This document shows positions 33,009 to 40,744 of a stretch of 61,885 bases of DNA, in pieces. The DNA comes from Candidatus Aveggerthella stercoripullorum (GTDB taxonomy: Bacteria > Actinomycetota > Coriobacteriia > Coriobacteriales > Eggerthellaceae). The DNA lies in contig DVGB01000039.1 of the NCBI GenBank assembly GCA_018712955.1, positions 1 to 61,885 on the forward strand, read 5' to 3'. The position numbers were made by a program, and so were the translations under genes. Below the pieces are notes generated by a model, which saw only the letters and a list, made by a program, of their open reading frames with translations, made no database searches and was not told the origin of the DNA. Every line of letters starts with the position of its first letter. The first letter of the stretch is position 1.

Positions 33009-33038
33009 GAAGGCTCCCTGCGGGGAGCCTTCTTGTTT
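33009..33038 (+). terminator. Terminator of the triple-RidA gene
   Basis: Perfect 10-bp stem GAAGGCTCCC (33009-33018)/GGGAGCCTTC (33023-33032) with a four-base loop and TTGTTT. Confidence 0.88.
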
Positions 33039-33059
33039 GTTCGGGTGAGAAAAGGGTGG

Positions 33060-33176
33060 GAAAAGGGGTCAGTCGCCTTTTCCCATTTGTACGGTGTTCT
33101 TGCGAAAAGCGTTAGATGTTCGCGGGAATCCGCCGCTTCCTGCTACAGCAATGAAAAAAGTGACCGACCCCTTTTC
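33060..33176. repeat. REP-like inverted repeat
   Basis: GAAAAGGGGTCAGTC (33060-33074) and GACCGACCCCTTTTC (33162-33176) are inverted copies with one mismatch, about 87 bases apart. The left arm can also pair locally with CCTTTTCCC. Non-coding; looks like a palindromic extragenic element between convergent genes. Confidence 0.5.
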
Positions 33177-33193
33177 TCGTGCCGGGAGCGTTG

Positions 33194-34729
33194 TTACTGG
33201 CCGAAGAGCGTGCCTGCCTGATAGCGTTCCATGAAGGCCTGGTAGTCCAGTTCGTTCTGGTCGGCGTACGCGCGGGAGAATTCCCACAGCGCATCTTCAA
33301 ACGCATGCTTTTCGTCCAGGTATGCGGCGATGGCGACCTCGTCGCCGGTGCGCGCATGCGCGTGGGCGAGCGCCCAGGCGCACAGCCGCGCGGTGTTCTC
33401 CAGGCTCTCAGGGCCGATCTCTTCCAGGTCGATGGAGCCTTTGCCGTTCCACAGTTGGCGCACATAGTAGTCGCGCTGCGTGCCGTCGGGCGCGGTGATG
33501 TCCGTCCAGCCGAGTAGGATGTCGCTCGTGGACTGGATTAGGCGTTGTCCTTGCACGACGCGTTCGCCGTGGTGGGCGAAGCTGCCAGGGCGGTAGAACC
33601 GCTCGACTACCGATTGATTCGCTTCCTTGATCTGCAGCACGAGCGGGTCGTGCTCGTCTTTGCCCGTCAGCAGGGCGACCCAGGCGCGCGTGCCGACGCT
33701 GCCGACGCCGACGACCTTGCGCGCGGCGTCCTGCACGGTATAGGTGCCCAGGAGGAAGCGGCGGTCTGTGGGAAGGCTTTCGAAGTACGTCCCGACCAGG
33801 GTTCCCAGGGCGCGCGAAAGCTCTACGGGGCTTGCATAGCCTTCCGTCGCGGCGATCTCGGCGAACGGGACGAGCTCGGGCGGCTGGGAGTTGAAGCGCA
33901 TCCCGCCGTCCTCTTCGTGCGCAAGCTTGTCGGCTGCGCGGGCGCTGTCCTTCGTGCGCGCCTTCTCCACCGCGCGGCGGATGCTGCGCCCTTTCTTTCC
34001 GTCAAGCTCGCGTTCGAACTCGTCGAGGGATTCGTCCACGTCGAGATGTGCATGCCACACATCCAGGTCGCCCAGTTCGGCGAAATGCGCCATAGCATGG
34101 CGGTACTGCTTCGCGCAGGCGCGCACGGCATCACGCCGCTCGTCTTTGGAGAAACCGCGGTCGCGTCCGCAGATTTCGACGCTTGCTGCCAGGCGCTTGA
34201 TGTCCCATTCCCACGGTCCGGGGGTGGTCTCGTCGAAGTCGTTGATGTCGAAGACAAGGTGACGCGTTGGGCTCAGGAAGATGCCGAAGTTCGCAATGTG
34301 GGCGTCGCCTACGCATTGGACCTCAAGGCCGGTCGTCGGTTGCGCAGCAAGGTCGTGCGCCATGATGATGGCGGACCCGCGATAGAAGGTGAACGCCGAA
34401 ACGCTCATGCGCTCGTAGCGCAGCGGAATGAGCTCGGGCACGCGGGAGGCTGACTGCTCTTCGAGCAGCGCGATGACGTCCTGGCGATTCGGCGTGGGGT
34501 TCCAGTCCGCCAGGGATGCGAGGGGGCATGCCGTGCGCGCTTCGATACCGCGCTCTTGGCGCTCGGCGATGGTTCCCGCGCGGCAGCTTCCGAGCTCGTT
34601 GCTGCATGCTTCGTAGAATCCGCGCTTGACGTGCGCGTGCACGTCGGCTGGCGTGGCGCCCTCGGCGTCCCCTGTCGTGCTGCCAGGGGTCGACGACGGG
34701 CTTTGCAGGGTTGTCTCCTTCTTGTCCAC
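33194..34729 (-). CDS. DUF2252 family protein
   Basis: 511 residues; DUF2252 covers nearly all of it. Recognised from IPLRYERMSVSAFTFYRGSAIIMAHDLA, GDAHIANFGIFLSPTRHLVFDINDFDETTPGPWEWDIKRLAAS and VGVGSVGTRAWVALL. The GDAH.NFG and DFD motifs resemble the catalytic and metal positions of protein-kinase-like/aminoglycoside-phosphotransferase folds, so ATP-dependent phosphorylation is possible, but no substrate is known. GTG 34729 follows GAGAGGTG; longer in-frame starts lack a ribosome site. Confidence 0.87.
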   Translation of the reverse strand: MDKKETTLQSPSSTPGSTTGDAEGATPADVHAHVKRGFYEACSNELGSCRAGTIAERQERGIEARTACPLASLADWNPTPNRQDVIALLEEQSASRVPELIPLRYERMSVSAFTFYRGSAIIMAHDLAAQPTTGLEVQCVGDAHIANFGIFLSPTRHLVFDINDFDETTPGPWEWDIKRLAASVEICGRDRGFSKDERRDAVRACAKQYRHAMAHFAELGDLDVWHAHLDVDESLDEFERELDGKKGRSIRRAVEKARTKDSARAADKLAHEEDGGMRFNSQPPELVPFAEIAATEGYASPVELSRALGTLVGTYFESLPTDRRFLLGTYTVQDAARKVVGVGSVGTRAWVALLTGKDEHDPLVLQIKEANQSVVERFYRPGSFAHHGERVVQGQRLIQSTSDILLGWTDITAPDGTQRDYYVRQLWNGKGSIDLEEIGPESLENTARLCAWALAHAHARTGDEVAIAAYLDEKHAFEDALWEFSRAYADQNELDYQAFMERYQAGTLFGQ

Positions 34730-34802
34730 GGGACACCTCTCCGACTCGATGCGAAAGTTGAATGACCGGATTGTACCGCGCCGCAGCGCTCGCGAAAGCT
34801 GG

Positions 34803-34833
34803 CGGCCATCCAGCCATCCAGCCATCCAGCCAT
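34803..34833. repeat. Octanucleotide microsatellite
   Basis: CCATCCAG repeated three times plus a partial copy. Non-coding, upstream of the DUF2252 gene; could vary in length by slippage. Confidence 0.8.
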
Positions 34834-34899
34834 GCGAGCTGTTTCATGGCGGGGGAGCACGGCGTTCCCGAAGCGGTCGCTCCTGCCCGCGTGAACCGA

Positions 34900-35037
34900 A
34901 ATCGTTCTTTCGCAGCAAGTTTGGGAGCTTATTGGTCCTGTTCGGGGCGTTTTCAGCAAGTTTGGGAACTTGTTGGTCCTACGAACCCTCGAATCGGACC
35001 AATATCCTCCCAAACTTGCTGCGAAATCGGATTTTCA
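34900..35037 (-). repeat. Structured ~130-bp repeat, copy 2 (inverted relative to copy 1)
   Basis: Reverse-complement match to 23905-24030. This copy is better preserved: GCAAGTTTGGGAGCTTATTG at the left end, a second GCAAGTTTGGGAACTTGTTG in the middle, and the inverse CCAATATCCTCCCAAACTTG at the right end. Flanked on both sides by CGCAG/CTGCG-like ends and TTTCG/CGAAA. No coding content. Confidence 0.82.
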
Positions 35038-35099
35038 TTTTCGCCTTGAGATTGCGCAGGGGATTCGCATTCGAGTGGAGGGCTCGAACTTTTCCACGG

Positions 35100-35141
35100 G
35101 GTCTTCGTCTTCGTTTTCGCCTTCGCCTTCGCTTCTGCCCG
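35100..35141. repeat. TTCGnn hexanucleotide run
   Basis: Imperfect hexamer repeat (TTCGTC, TTCGTT, TTCGCC, TTCGCC, TTCGCT). The rest of 35038-35346 shows nothing I can identify. Confidence 0.6.
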
Positions 35142-35346
35142 CGTGTTAGCACGGAGTTGCGAAAGGGACGCCGCTGTCCGGGCTCGAGCAGTCTTGCGCG
35201 TCCGTAGCCCGGCTTACATGGCTACGTGAGAACATGCGGCTTGTCCTTTCCGCAGGTGCGCCCTTGCCTGGCGAAGCGTGCAGTGCAGCCTTGAATCGCG
35301 TCCCCAGAAGTGGCGCCCAGGCAAGAAAAAAGCGACAGACCTTTGC

Positions 35347-35961
35347 TCAGCTGCGCGAAATCGGGCGGCTCGAGGGGCCGGGGTTCAGTTCGGTGGCGGT
35401 GACGAGCGGCTCCGCAGGGTTTGCCTGCCTTTGCGCGACGAGCTCGGCAAGCTCTTGCACACTTTCGGGAAAGTGGAAGCGCTCCAGGTCTGCCGGGGCG
35501 ATGAATCCTTCTGCCAGGAAATTGTCCAGAAGCGCTTTGAGCGGGGCGAAGAAACCGTCGATATCAAGCAGATAGCATTCGTGCGGCCCCAGTCCCAGGC
35601 GGATGCGGGACATGATTTCGGAGATCTCTTCGAGCGTACCGACCCCGCCTGGCAGGGCAACGAATACCTCGCCCAGTTCGATCATCAGGGCTTTGCGCTC
35701 GCTCATAGTCTCCACAGCGTAGAGCTTCGTGAGGTCGTGCTGCGCGACGCCCGCGTCGATGAAAAACTGTGGCTCCACGCCGATGACGGGATTGCCCGCG
35801 TCAAGGACGGTGCGCGATACGATGCCCATGAGCCCGACGGAGCTTCCGCCGTAGATTAGCGTATGCCCTTCGGCGGCAAGCCACTTCCCAAGCTCGAGCG
35901 CGGTTTCGGCGAACCGGGGGTTCTTTCCCGGGTTGGAACCGCAGTAGACCGTAATGTTCAT
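35347..35961 (-). CDS. LOG-family nucleotide 5'-monophosphate phosphoribohydrolase
   Basis: Cytokinin-activating LOG / TIGR00730 family (204 residues). VYCGSNPG at the start, GGSSVGLMGIVS for phosphate binding, MSERKALMIEL and the hallmark LPGGVGTLEE(I). Bacterial members cleave the N-glycosidic bond of AMP-like nucleotides; a role in purine turnover is inferred. Start ATG 35961 opens at the family motif. The DMT transporter gene ends 10 bases upstream on the same strand, so they probably share a transcript. Confidence 0.92.
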   Translation of the reverse strand: MNITVYCGSNPGKNPRFAETALELGKWLAAEGHTLIYGGSSVGLMGIVSRTVLDAGNPVIGVEPQFFIDAGVAQHDLTKLYAVETMSERKALMIELGEVFVALPGGVGTLEEISEIMSRIRLGLGPHECYLLDIDGFFAPLKALLDNFLAEGFIAPADLERFHFPESVQELAELVAQRQANPAEPLVTATELNPGPSSRPISRS

Positions 35962-35971
35962 GCAAATCCTC

Positions 35972-36934
35972 TCAGGAGCTGTATTTTGCAGACGTGCAGG
36001 ACGTTCGTTTCGGCAGCGATACGAGCACCACCATGGCGACCATCAGGGCGAAACCTGTCCAGTCGGCGGGAGCGATGGGGTTTCCCATCCACCAGCTGCC
36101 GACAAGCAGCGCAGACAGCGGCTCGAGCGCGCCCAGGATGCTGCCTGTCACCGGTCCCGCATGGCGGATGCCGTTCACGTACAGCCAGAATGCCACAAAG
36201 GTGCCCAGCACGGCAACGCCGCCGATGAGCACCAGCACGCCGAAGGCGTCAAGGGCGGGCATCGGGGAAACGGTGTGCGCGCCTGCGGGGGAGAGCGCCT
36301 GCGACCCTGTCCAGAGCAGGGAGGAGAGCACGGCGTTGAACGCCATGGCGATGCCGGTCGAAGTGAAGCTGCCAAACGTGGCGAGCAGGCGTTTGGGGTA
36401 GGCGACATAAACGGCGGTCGAAATGCCGTTGAGCAGGCCGACCGCCAGACCGGCGGCGGGCAGGACGAGCGCGGCGGGGTTGCCGTGGGTCACGATGAGC
36501 CACACGCCTCCGAGCGCGCAGAGGAGTCCCGCAAGCTCCCGTGCGGAAGGGAAGGCGCGTGCGGCGAAGGCGGTATAGACGAGTACGAACACTGTCGAGG
36601 ACATCTGGAGGATGGTCGCGGTGCCGGCGTTGGTGAGCGCGATGGAGAGCGCGTAGAAGAACTGGCTGCCGAACAGCCCGAGGCCGAACACAGCATGCTG
36701 AGCGAGCAGTCGGCGGTCTGACAGGATGCGCAGCAACGTACGGCGGTCGTGCGCAACGATCACGGCAAGGAAGAGCACGGCGGCTACCAGGGAGCGAACC
36801 ATGGTGGCGAACAGGGAAGAGACGCCGTATTCCGCGGCAAGGAACTGCAGGCAGACGCCCGAGAAGCCCCAAAGCAGCGCGCCTGCCGCCGCGCTTGCTA
36901 TCCCAAGCTTTGCGCTGGGGGTCGAACCCTGCAT
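35972..36934 (-). CDS. EamA/DMT-family transporter
   Basis: A 320-residue ten-helix drug/metabolite exporter made of two EamA halves (first half from GALLWGFSGVCLQFLAAEYG; second from LVLIGGVAVLGTFVAFWLYVNGI...LEPLSALLVGSWWMGN). Probably exports an amino acid or metabolite; the substrate is unknown. ATG 36934 is chosen because AAGGAGG lies six bases before it; ATG 36940 abuts the ribosome site. It is divergent from a second EamA gene. Confidence 0.9.
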   Translation of the reverse strand: MQGSTPSAKLGIASAAAGALLWGFSGVCLQFLAAEYGVSSLFATMVRSLVAAVLFLAVIVAHDRRTLLRILSDRRLLAQHAVFGLGLFGSQFFYALSIALTNAGTATILQMSSTVFVLVYTAFAARAFPSARELAGLLCALGGVWLIVTHGNPAALVLPAAGLAVGLLNGISTAVYVAYPKRLLATFGSFTSTGIAMAFNAVLSSLLWTGSQALSPAGAHTVSPMPALDAFGVLVLIGGVAVLGTFVAFWLYVNGIRHAGPVTGSILGALEPLSALLVGSWWMGNPIAPADWTGFALMVAMVVLVSLPKRTSCTSAKYSS

Positions 36935-37134
36935 GCGCATCCTCCTTTCGTGCGCTTCGAAACACGGTCGCTGCGCTCGGGACATGCTGCCGAACGCTCG
37001 TATTCGCAAGGAGGGATTATACCCAAGGCGCTTTGCCGAAGCATTTTCAGCGCGGCTGGCGAACGCGGATGCACCGCGCGGTGATTTTGGCGCAGGTGCA
37101 GACAGCGTGCGGGCGGCACTATAGAATGCGTGCC

Positions 37135-38049
37135 ATGGGTGGAAGCGTTTTCAAATATTCGGGGCTCGTGTTCTTGGGCGGAGTCGGCTATGGCATCATG
37201 GCGACCATCACCAAGACGGGCCTTGCAGCGGGTTTCGACTGGACGGAGCTCGTCGCCAGCCAGGCGTTTTGCGGCGCGGCTCTGTTCTTGGCGGTCTTTG
37301 CCGTTTCGCTCGTGCGCGGGAAAAGGCCGTTCAAGCCGACGAAGCGCGAACTGGCGAGCATGCTGCTGCTCGGTGCCTGCAGCTTTTCGGTCAGCGTGCT
37401 TTACAACGCGGCGCTTCCTGGCATGCCGGCGGCGGTGGCGACGACATTCCTCTTCCAGTACACCTGGATGGGCATCGTCGTGCAGGTGATCGCAACGCGG
37501 CGTCCGCCAAACCGCTTCGAGGTCGCGTCCGCGGTGACTATCGTGATCGGGATGCTGCTTGTCTCCGGCGTGGTAGGAGAGGTGCCGGAAGGGGTCGAGC
37601 CGTGGTCGGTCACCCTGTGCCTGCTTGCGGCGCTCGTGATGGCCGTTTACATGTACCTTTCGGCGCGCGTGGCCGTCGGCCGCGAGCCGGTGGAGCGCGG
37701 GATGTTCGTCTGCTTCGGGGCGTGCGTGCTTGCGTTCGCGGTCTGTCCGACGTTTTTCACGGGCGGCGCGCTCCAAGAGGGCGTGTGGCATTACGGTCTG
37801 TTCTTGGGCGCCGCGGGCTTGGTGATCCCTGTGATTCTGTTCGGTATCGGGACGCCGCATATTTCGACGGGGCTTGCGACCATCATGGCGTCCTCTGAGC
37901 TGCCTACGGGCGTTATCGTCTCGATGCTTGTGCTCGGAGAGGACATCACGCTTCTGCAGGCGGCGGGCGTGGTCATCATCCTGTGCGGAGTGGTCATCTC
38001 CCAAGTGCCGAACTTTTTGATCTCGCGCGGGCTGAAAGCGCCGCGCTGA
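37135..38049 (+). CDS. EamA/DMT-family transporter
   Basis: A 304-residue ten-helix EamA protein; it starts FKYSGLVFLGGVGYGIMATITKTG and ends LPTGVIVSMLVLGEDITLLQAAGVVIILCGVVISQ. Weakly similar to its divergent neighbour only in family features. A TATAGA box (37120-37125) ends nine bases before ATG 37135 and there is no Shine-Dalgarno, so the mRNA may be leaderless. Substrate unknown. Confidence 0.88.
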   Translation: MGGSVFKYSGLVFLGGVGYGIMATITKTGLAAGFDWTELVASQAFCGAALFLAVFAVSLVRGKRPFKPTKRELASMLLLGACSFSVSVLYNAALPGMPAAVATTFLFQYTWMGIVVQVIATRRPPNRFEVASAVTIVIGMLLVSGVVGEVPEGVEPWSVTLCLLAALVMAVYMYLSARVAVGREPVERGMFVCFGACVLAFAVCPTFFTGGALQEGVWHYGLFLGAAGLVIPVILFGIGTPHISTGLATIMASSELPTGVIVSMLVLGEDITLLQAAGVVIILCGVVISQVPNFLISRGLKAPR

Positions 38050-38171
38050 GGACGTCCTTGGCGCGGCTGCCGACAGGTAGGCGAGCGCTGTGCGCGTCCA
38101 CATGCAGGCTTGACGGTATGATGGGGAAGCGGTGCGATTCCGGTCCTGCGGGGCCCTGTTGGCGAAGCGGC

Positions 38172-38828
38172 CTACGCGTCCTGCGCCGAAGAGCAGTAGT
38201 GCGAAAGGCACATGCCGATGAAATCCCGCATTTCCTCTTTGAAGTCGGGCGCGTGCTGCTCAAGCCCTGCTATCTCGAGGGCTTCTGCAACGAGCGGGTT
38301 TTCCGAACACCAGCCGTTGATGCTGACGGCGTGGAAGGTCACGGAGTTGAAGAGGCGGTAGAGGTTGCTCGCGTCTGCGCCCAGGTTTTTCGAGAACCGT
38401 TCGGCGAGCCGGTCCATGCCATCGAAATACCCGCGTTTGAACACGGCCAGGCGTTCGGCGCTTACGTTCGTTTCGATGATAGTGAACAGCAGGTCGCTGT
38501 ACGCCAGGTAGTCACGATGGCTGTTCAGCTGCTCCGTCCAGACTTCGGCAAGAACGTCGAGCGAATAAGAGCATCCTTCGGGGTATGCGGAAAGCAGCGA
38601 TGCGCAGTAGTCTTCCCGCGCGTCCGCGCAGAGTTCCAGGAATATCTCCTCTTTCGTCGTGACGTATTTGTACAGGGCGGCATGCGACCAGCCGAGTTTT
38701 TCCGAAATGGCCTTGAGCGTGATCTCATGGTAGCTGCGCTCATGGAACAGCTGGTCCGCCGCGCGCTTGATTTCTTGCAGGCGTTGCTCTTTCTGCGCCC
38801 CACTTCGCGCTCTGATGAACTCTGCCAC
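38172..38828 (-). CDS. TetR-family regulator
   Basis: 218 residues. N-terminal TetR helix-turn-helix: IKRAADQLFHERSYHEITLKAISEKLGWSHAALYKYVTTKEEIFLEL. The C-terminal ligand domain is of the type in TetR proteins with a conserved NGWCSENPLV-like segment. GTG 38828 is preceded by AAAGGTG at a proper distance; ATG 38849 is not. Divergent from the flavodoxin gene, with a palindrome between them that is a likely operator. Confidence 0.9.
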   Translation of the reverse strand: MAEFIRARSGAQKEQRLQEIKRAADQLFHERSYHEITLKAISEKLGWSHAALYKYVTTKEEIFLELCADAREDYCASLLSAYPEGCSYSLDVLAEVWTEQLNSHRDYLAYSDLLFTIIETNVSAERLAVFKRGYFDGMDRLAERFSKNLGADASNLYRLFNSVTFHAVSINGWCSENPLVAEALEIAGLEQHAPDFKEEMRDFIGMCLSHYCSSAQDA

Positions 38829-38935
38829 GATAACGCACCTTTCTATCATGCTGCTTCAAGGTCTGTATTGCTGTCGATACAGTATAACGCATACGTTTAC
38901 CGCATTAATTGTTTTATGTCATTAATGGATTAACT

Positions 38936-38955
38936 TTACAAGTGACATCATGTAA
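38936..38955. promoter_or_regulatory. Candidate TetR operator
   Basis: TTACAAGTGACATCATGTAA is a 20-base palindrome (6 of 7 arm positions pair: TTACA.G/C.TGTAA) in the spacer between the divergent TetR and flavodoxin genes. The spacer is A+T-rich and also holds TATAAC and ATTAAT tracts that may serve as promoters. Confidence 0.45.
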
Positions 38956-39068
38956 CGTAAATTTGAAGCATAGAGAGAACGTATGCGTGCGCGCAAGCGT
39001 TTGGCAAAAAGCGTCGCGCACGGGATTGCGTTCGTACAGGCAGGCATTGCAAGGGAATGGAGCCAGGC

Positions 39069-39788
39069 ATGATCGACAAGAACGAGCACGAACAGGGTTT
39101 GCTGAGCCGTCGTTCGTTTATGAAAGGGGCGCTTGCGGTGGCCGCGCTCGTGCCGACCGGTGCGCTTTTGAGCGCCTGCGCGTCACCGCAGGACGGGGCG
39201 GCGTCTTCGTCCGCGTCGAGCATGGTGGAGGAGAGCTCGTCGTCGAGTGTCGCCGAGCCGAGCAGCAGCTCGACCGCAGAAGAAGCCGAAGGCACGGCCA
39301 CAGCGGCGGGCCCGGTGCTCGTGGCGTACTATTCCGCCACCGGCAACACGCGTGCCGTCGCGGAGGCCATCGCGGCGCACCTGGACGCCGACGTCTTCGA
39401 AATCACGCCGGTCGACCCGTACACGGAAGAGGACCTGGGCTACACCAGCGATGACAGCCGTGCGAGCCGCGAGCGCGACGATCCGAACCGTTCGGTCGAG
39501 CTTGTGCAGACGTCGCCTGAAGGCTTTGATTCCTACCGCACGGTGTTCGTCGGCTATCCCATCTGGTGGGACGAAGCCGCCTGGGTCGTGGACGGGTTCG
39601 TGACCGGCAACGACTTCACGGGCAAGACCGTCATCCCATTCTGCACGTCGGGTTCGTCCCCCATCGGCACAAGCGGGCAGGACCTTGCGGCGCTGGCGGG
39701 CACGGGCGAATGGCTGGAAGGCGCACGCTTCCCCGAAAGCGCTGCGGCCAGCGAGGTCGAAGCCTGGGTCGACAGCCTAGGACTGTAG
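39069..39788 (+). CDS. Tat-exported flavodoxin lipoprotein
   Basis: 239 residues. The N terminus carries a twin-arginine signal (LSRRSFMKGALAVAALV) ending in a lipobox (LLSAC), then a Ser/Glu-rich linker (about 40-80) and a flavodoxin domain: VLVAYYSATGNTRAVAEAIA (FMN phosphate loop), PIWWDEAAWVVDGFV and PFCTSGSSPIGTSG. This means a folded, FMN-loaded flavodoxin tethered outside the membrane, likely a flavoprotein reductase or electron carrier. ATG 39069 has GGAG at 6 bases; ATG 39057 is less likely. Probably controlled by the divergent TetR. Confidence 0.9.
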   Translation: MIDKNEHEQGLLSRRSFMKGALAVAALVPTGALLSACASPQDGAASSSASSMVEESSSSSVAEPSSSSTAEEAEGTATAAGPVLVAYYSATGNTRAVAEAIAAHLDADVFEITPVDPYTEEDLGYTSDDSRASRERDDPNRSVELVQTSPEGFDSYRTVFVGYPIWWDEAAWVVDGFVTGNDFTGKTVIPFCTSGSSPIGTSGQDLAALAGTGEWLEGARFPESAAASEVEAWVDSLGL

Positions 39789-39806
39789 CGAGCAGGAGAA
39801 GGCGGG

Positions 39807-40340
39807 CTACCGGTCGATGCGCACTTGGCAGCTTTCCATGGTGCGCAGGGCGGCTTCGTGCGCTTCGGGGGCGACTCCCGCACAGCAGCGTGCGTCCACG
39901 GACAGGGGCACTTCGGGCATGAAGCCTTTCAGCGTAAGGGCGTTGGAGACTACGCAGATGTCCGTGCACAGTCCGATAAGCTCGATGCGCTCCAAGGGGT
40001 CTTCTTCGTTCGCGCGGGCGAGGTCGCGTGCCAGTTCGACGGATGCGAACGTTTCTTTCCGGTAAGCAGGAAGGCTGCGTGCGGTGCGGATTCCCTCGAG
40101 CGCGTCGACGAGCTGCCAGCCGTGCGTGCCCTCGATGCAATGCTCGACGGGCAGAAGCGTGCCTTCCTGCGTGGAGAGGTAGTCCGCATGGTGCGTGTCC
40201 AGCGTGAACACGACGTTGCCCGGGAACGAGCGCACTTTGCGCACGACGTTCTCCACGATGGCCTGCGCCTCGGGCGTGCCGAGGGATCCGTCGACGAAGT
40301 CGTTCTGCATGTCCACGACGATAAGGTAGCTTGCTCCCAT
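39807..40340 (-). CDS. Nicotinamidase-like cysteine hydrolase
   Basis: Isochorismatase-like fold, 177 residues. Catalytic triad positions are visible: Asp in VVDMQNDF, Lys in YRKETF, Cys in GLCTDICVVSNA. TLDTHHADYLSTQEGTLLPVEHC carries the metal-binding Asp/His/His of nicotinamidase/pyrazinamidase. Probably deamidates nicotinamide for NAD salvage. The preferred start is ATG 40340 with GCGAGG upstream. It converges on the flavodoxin gene with 18 bases between the stops. Confidence 0.87.
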   Translation of the reverse strand: MGASYLIVVDMQNDFVDGSLGTPEAQAIVENVVRKVRSFPGNVVFTLDTHHADYLSTQEGTLLPVEHCIEGTHGWQLVDALEGIRTARSLPAYRKETFASVELARDLARANEEDPLERIELIGLCTDICVVSNALTLKGFMPEVPLSVDARCCAGVAPEAHEAALRTMESCQVRIDR

Positions 40341-40744
40341 GCGTGCCTCGCTTCCGCGTAGCGGCCGCTTGCGTTCCAGGCGGCCTTTTCGCACGAATCT
40401 AGCGCTTTGCCCGCGCGGGTGCAATCGGTTTGCGGCGGCGTGCGGTAAGACGGCGGCTTGGCGTCAGGGAACGGCGGAATGGAGCGTGGCGGTCGTTTTG
40501 TCGCGCGAGAGGGCAAGGCGGTTGCAATTAGGCGGCACGGCCGGGTCTTTCACGCGGGGTGCGCTGTGATGAGACAAGACGTTAGAACCCTTCGTACGGG
40601 CGTGCTGCGATTAAGCAAGACGGTTAGGCCCTTCGTGCGGGGGTGCGGTGCAGCTAGGCAGCGTGGTCGCAATTGTTGTGCGGGGCATGCTGCAGAGAGC
40701 GCGCTCCTGCGGCATGCCCCGCGACGCTATTCGACGAGAATCGG
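40341..40744. repeat. Intergenic region with a duplicated ~42-base unit
   Basis: Non-coding. Two diverged tandem copies of a unit beginning GTTAG..CCCTTCGT.CGGG.GTGC lie at about 40577-40660. The rest up to 40679 shows no other signal. Confidence 0.5.
40680..40722 (-). terminator. Terminator of the YhgE/Pip operon
   Basis: Perfect 11-bp stem GCGGGGCATGC (40680-40690)/GCATGCCCCGC (40712-40722) just after the last gene of the minus-strand pair. Confidence 0.7.
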
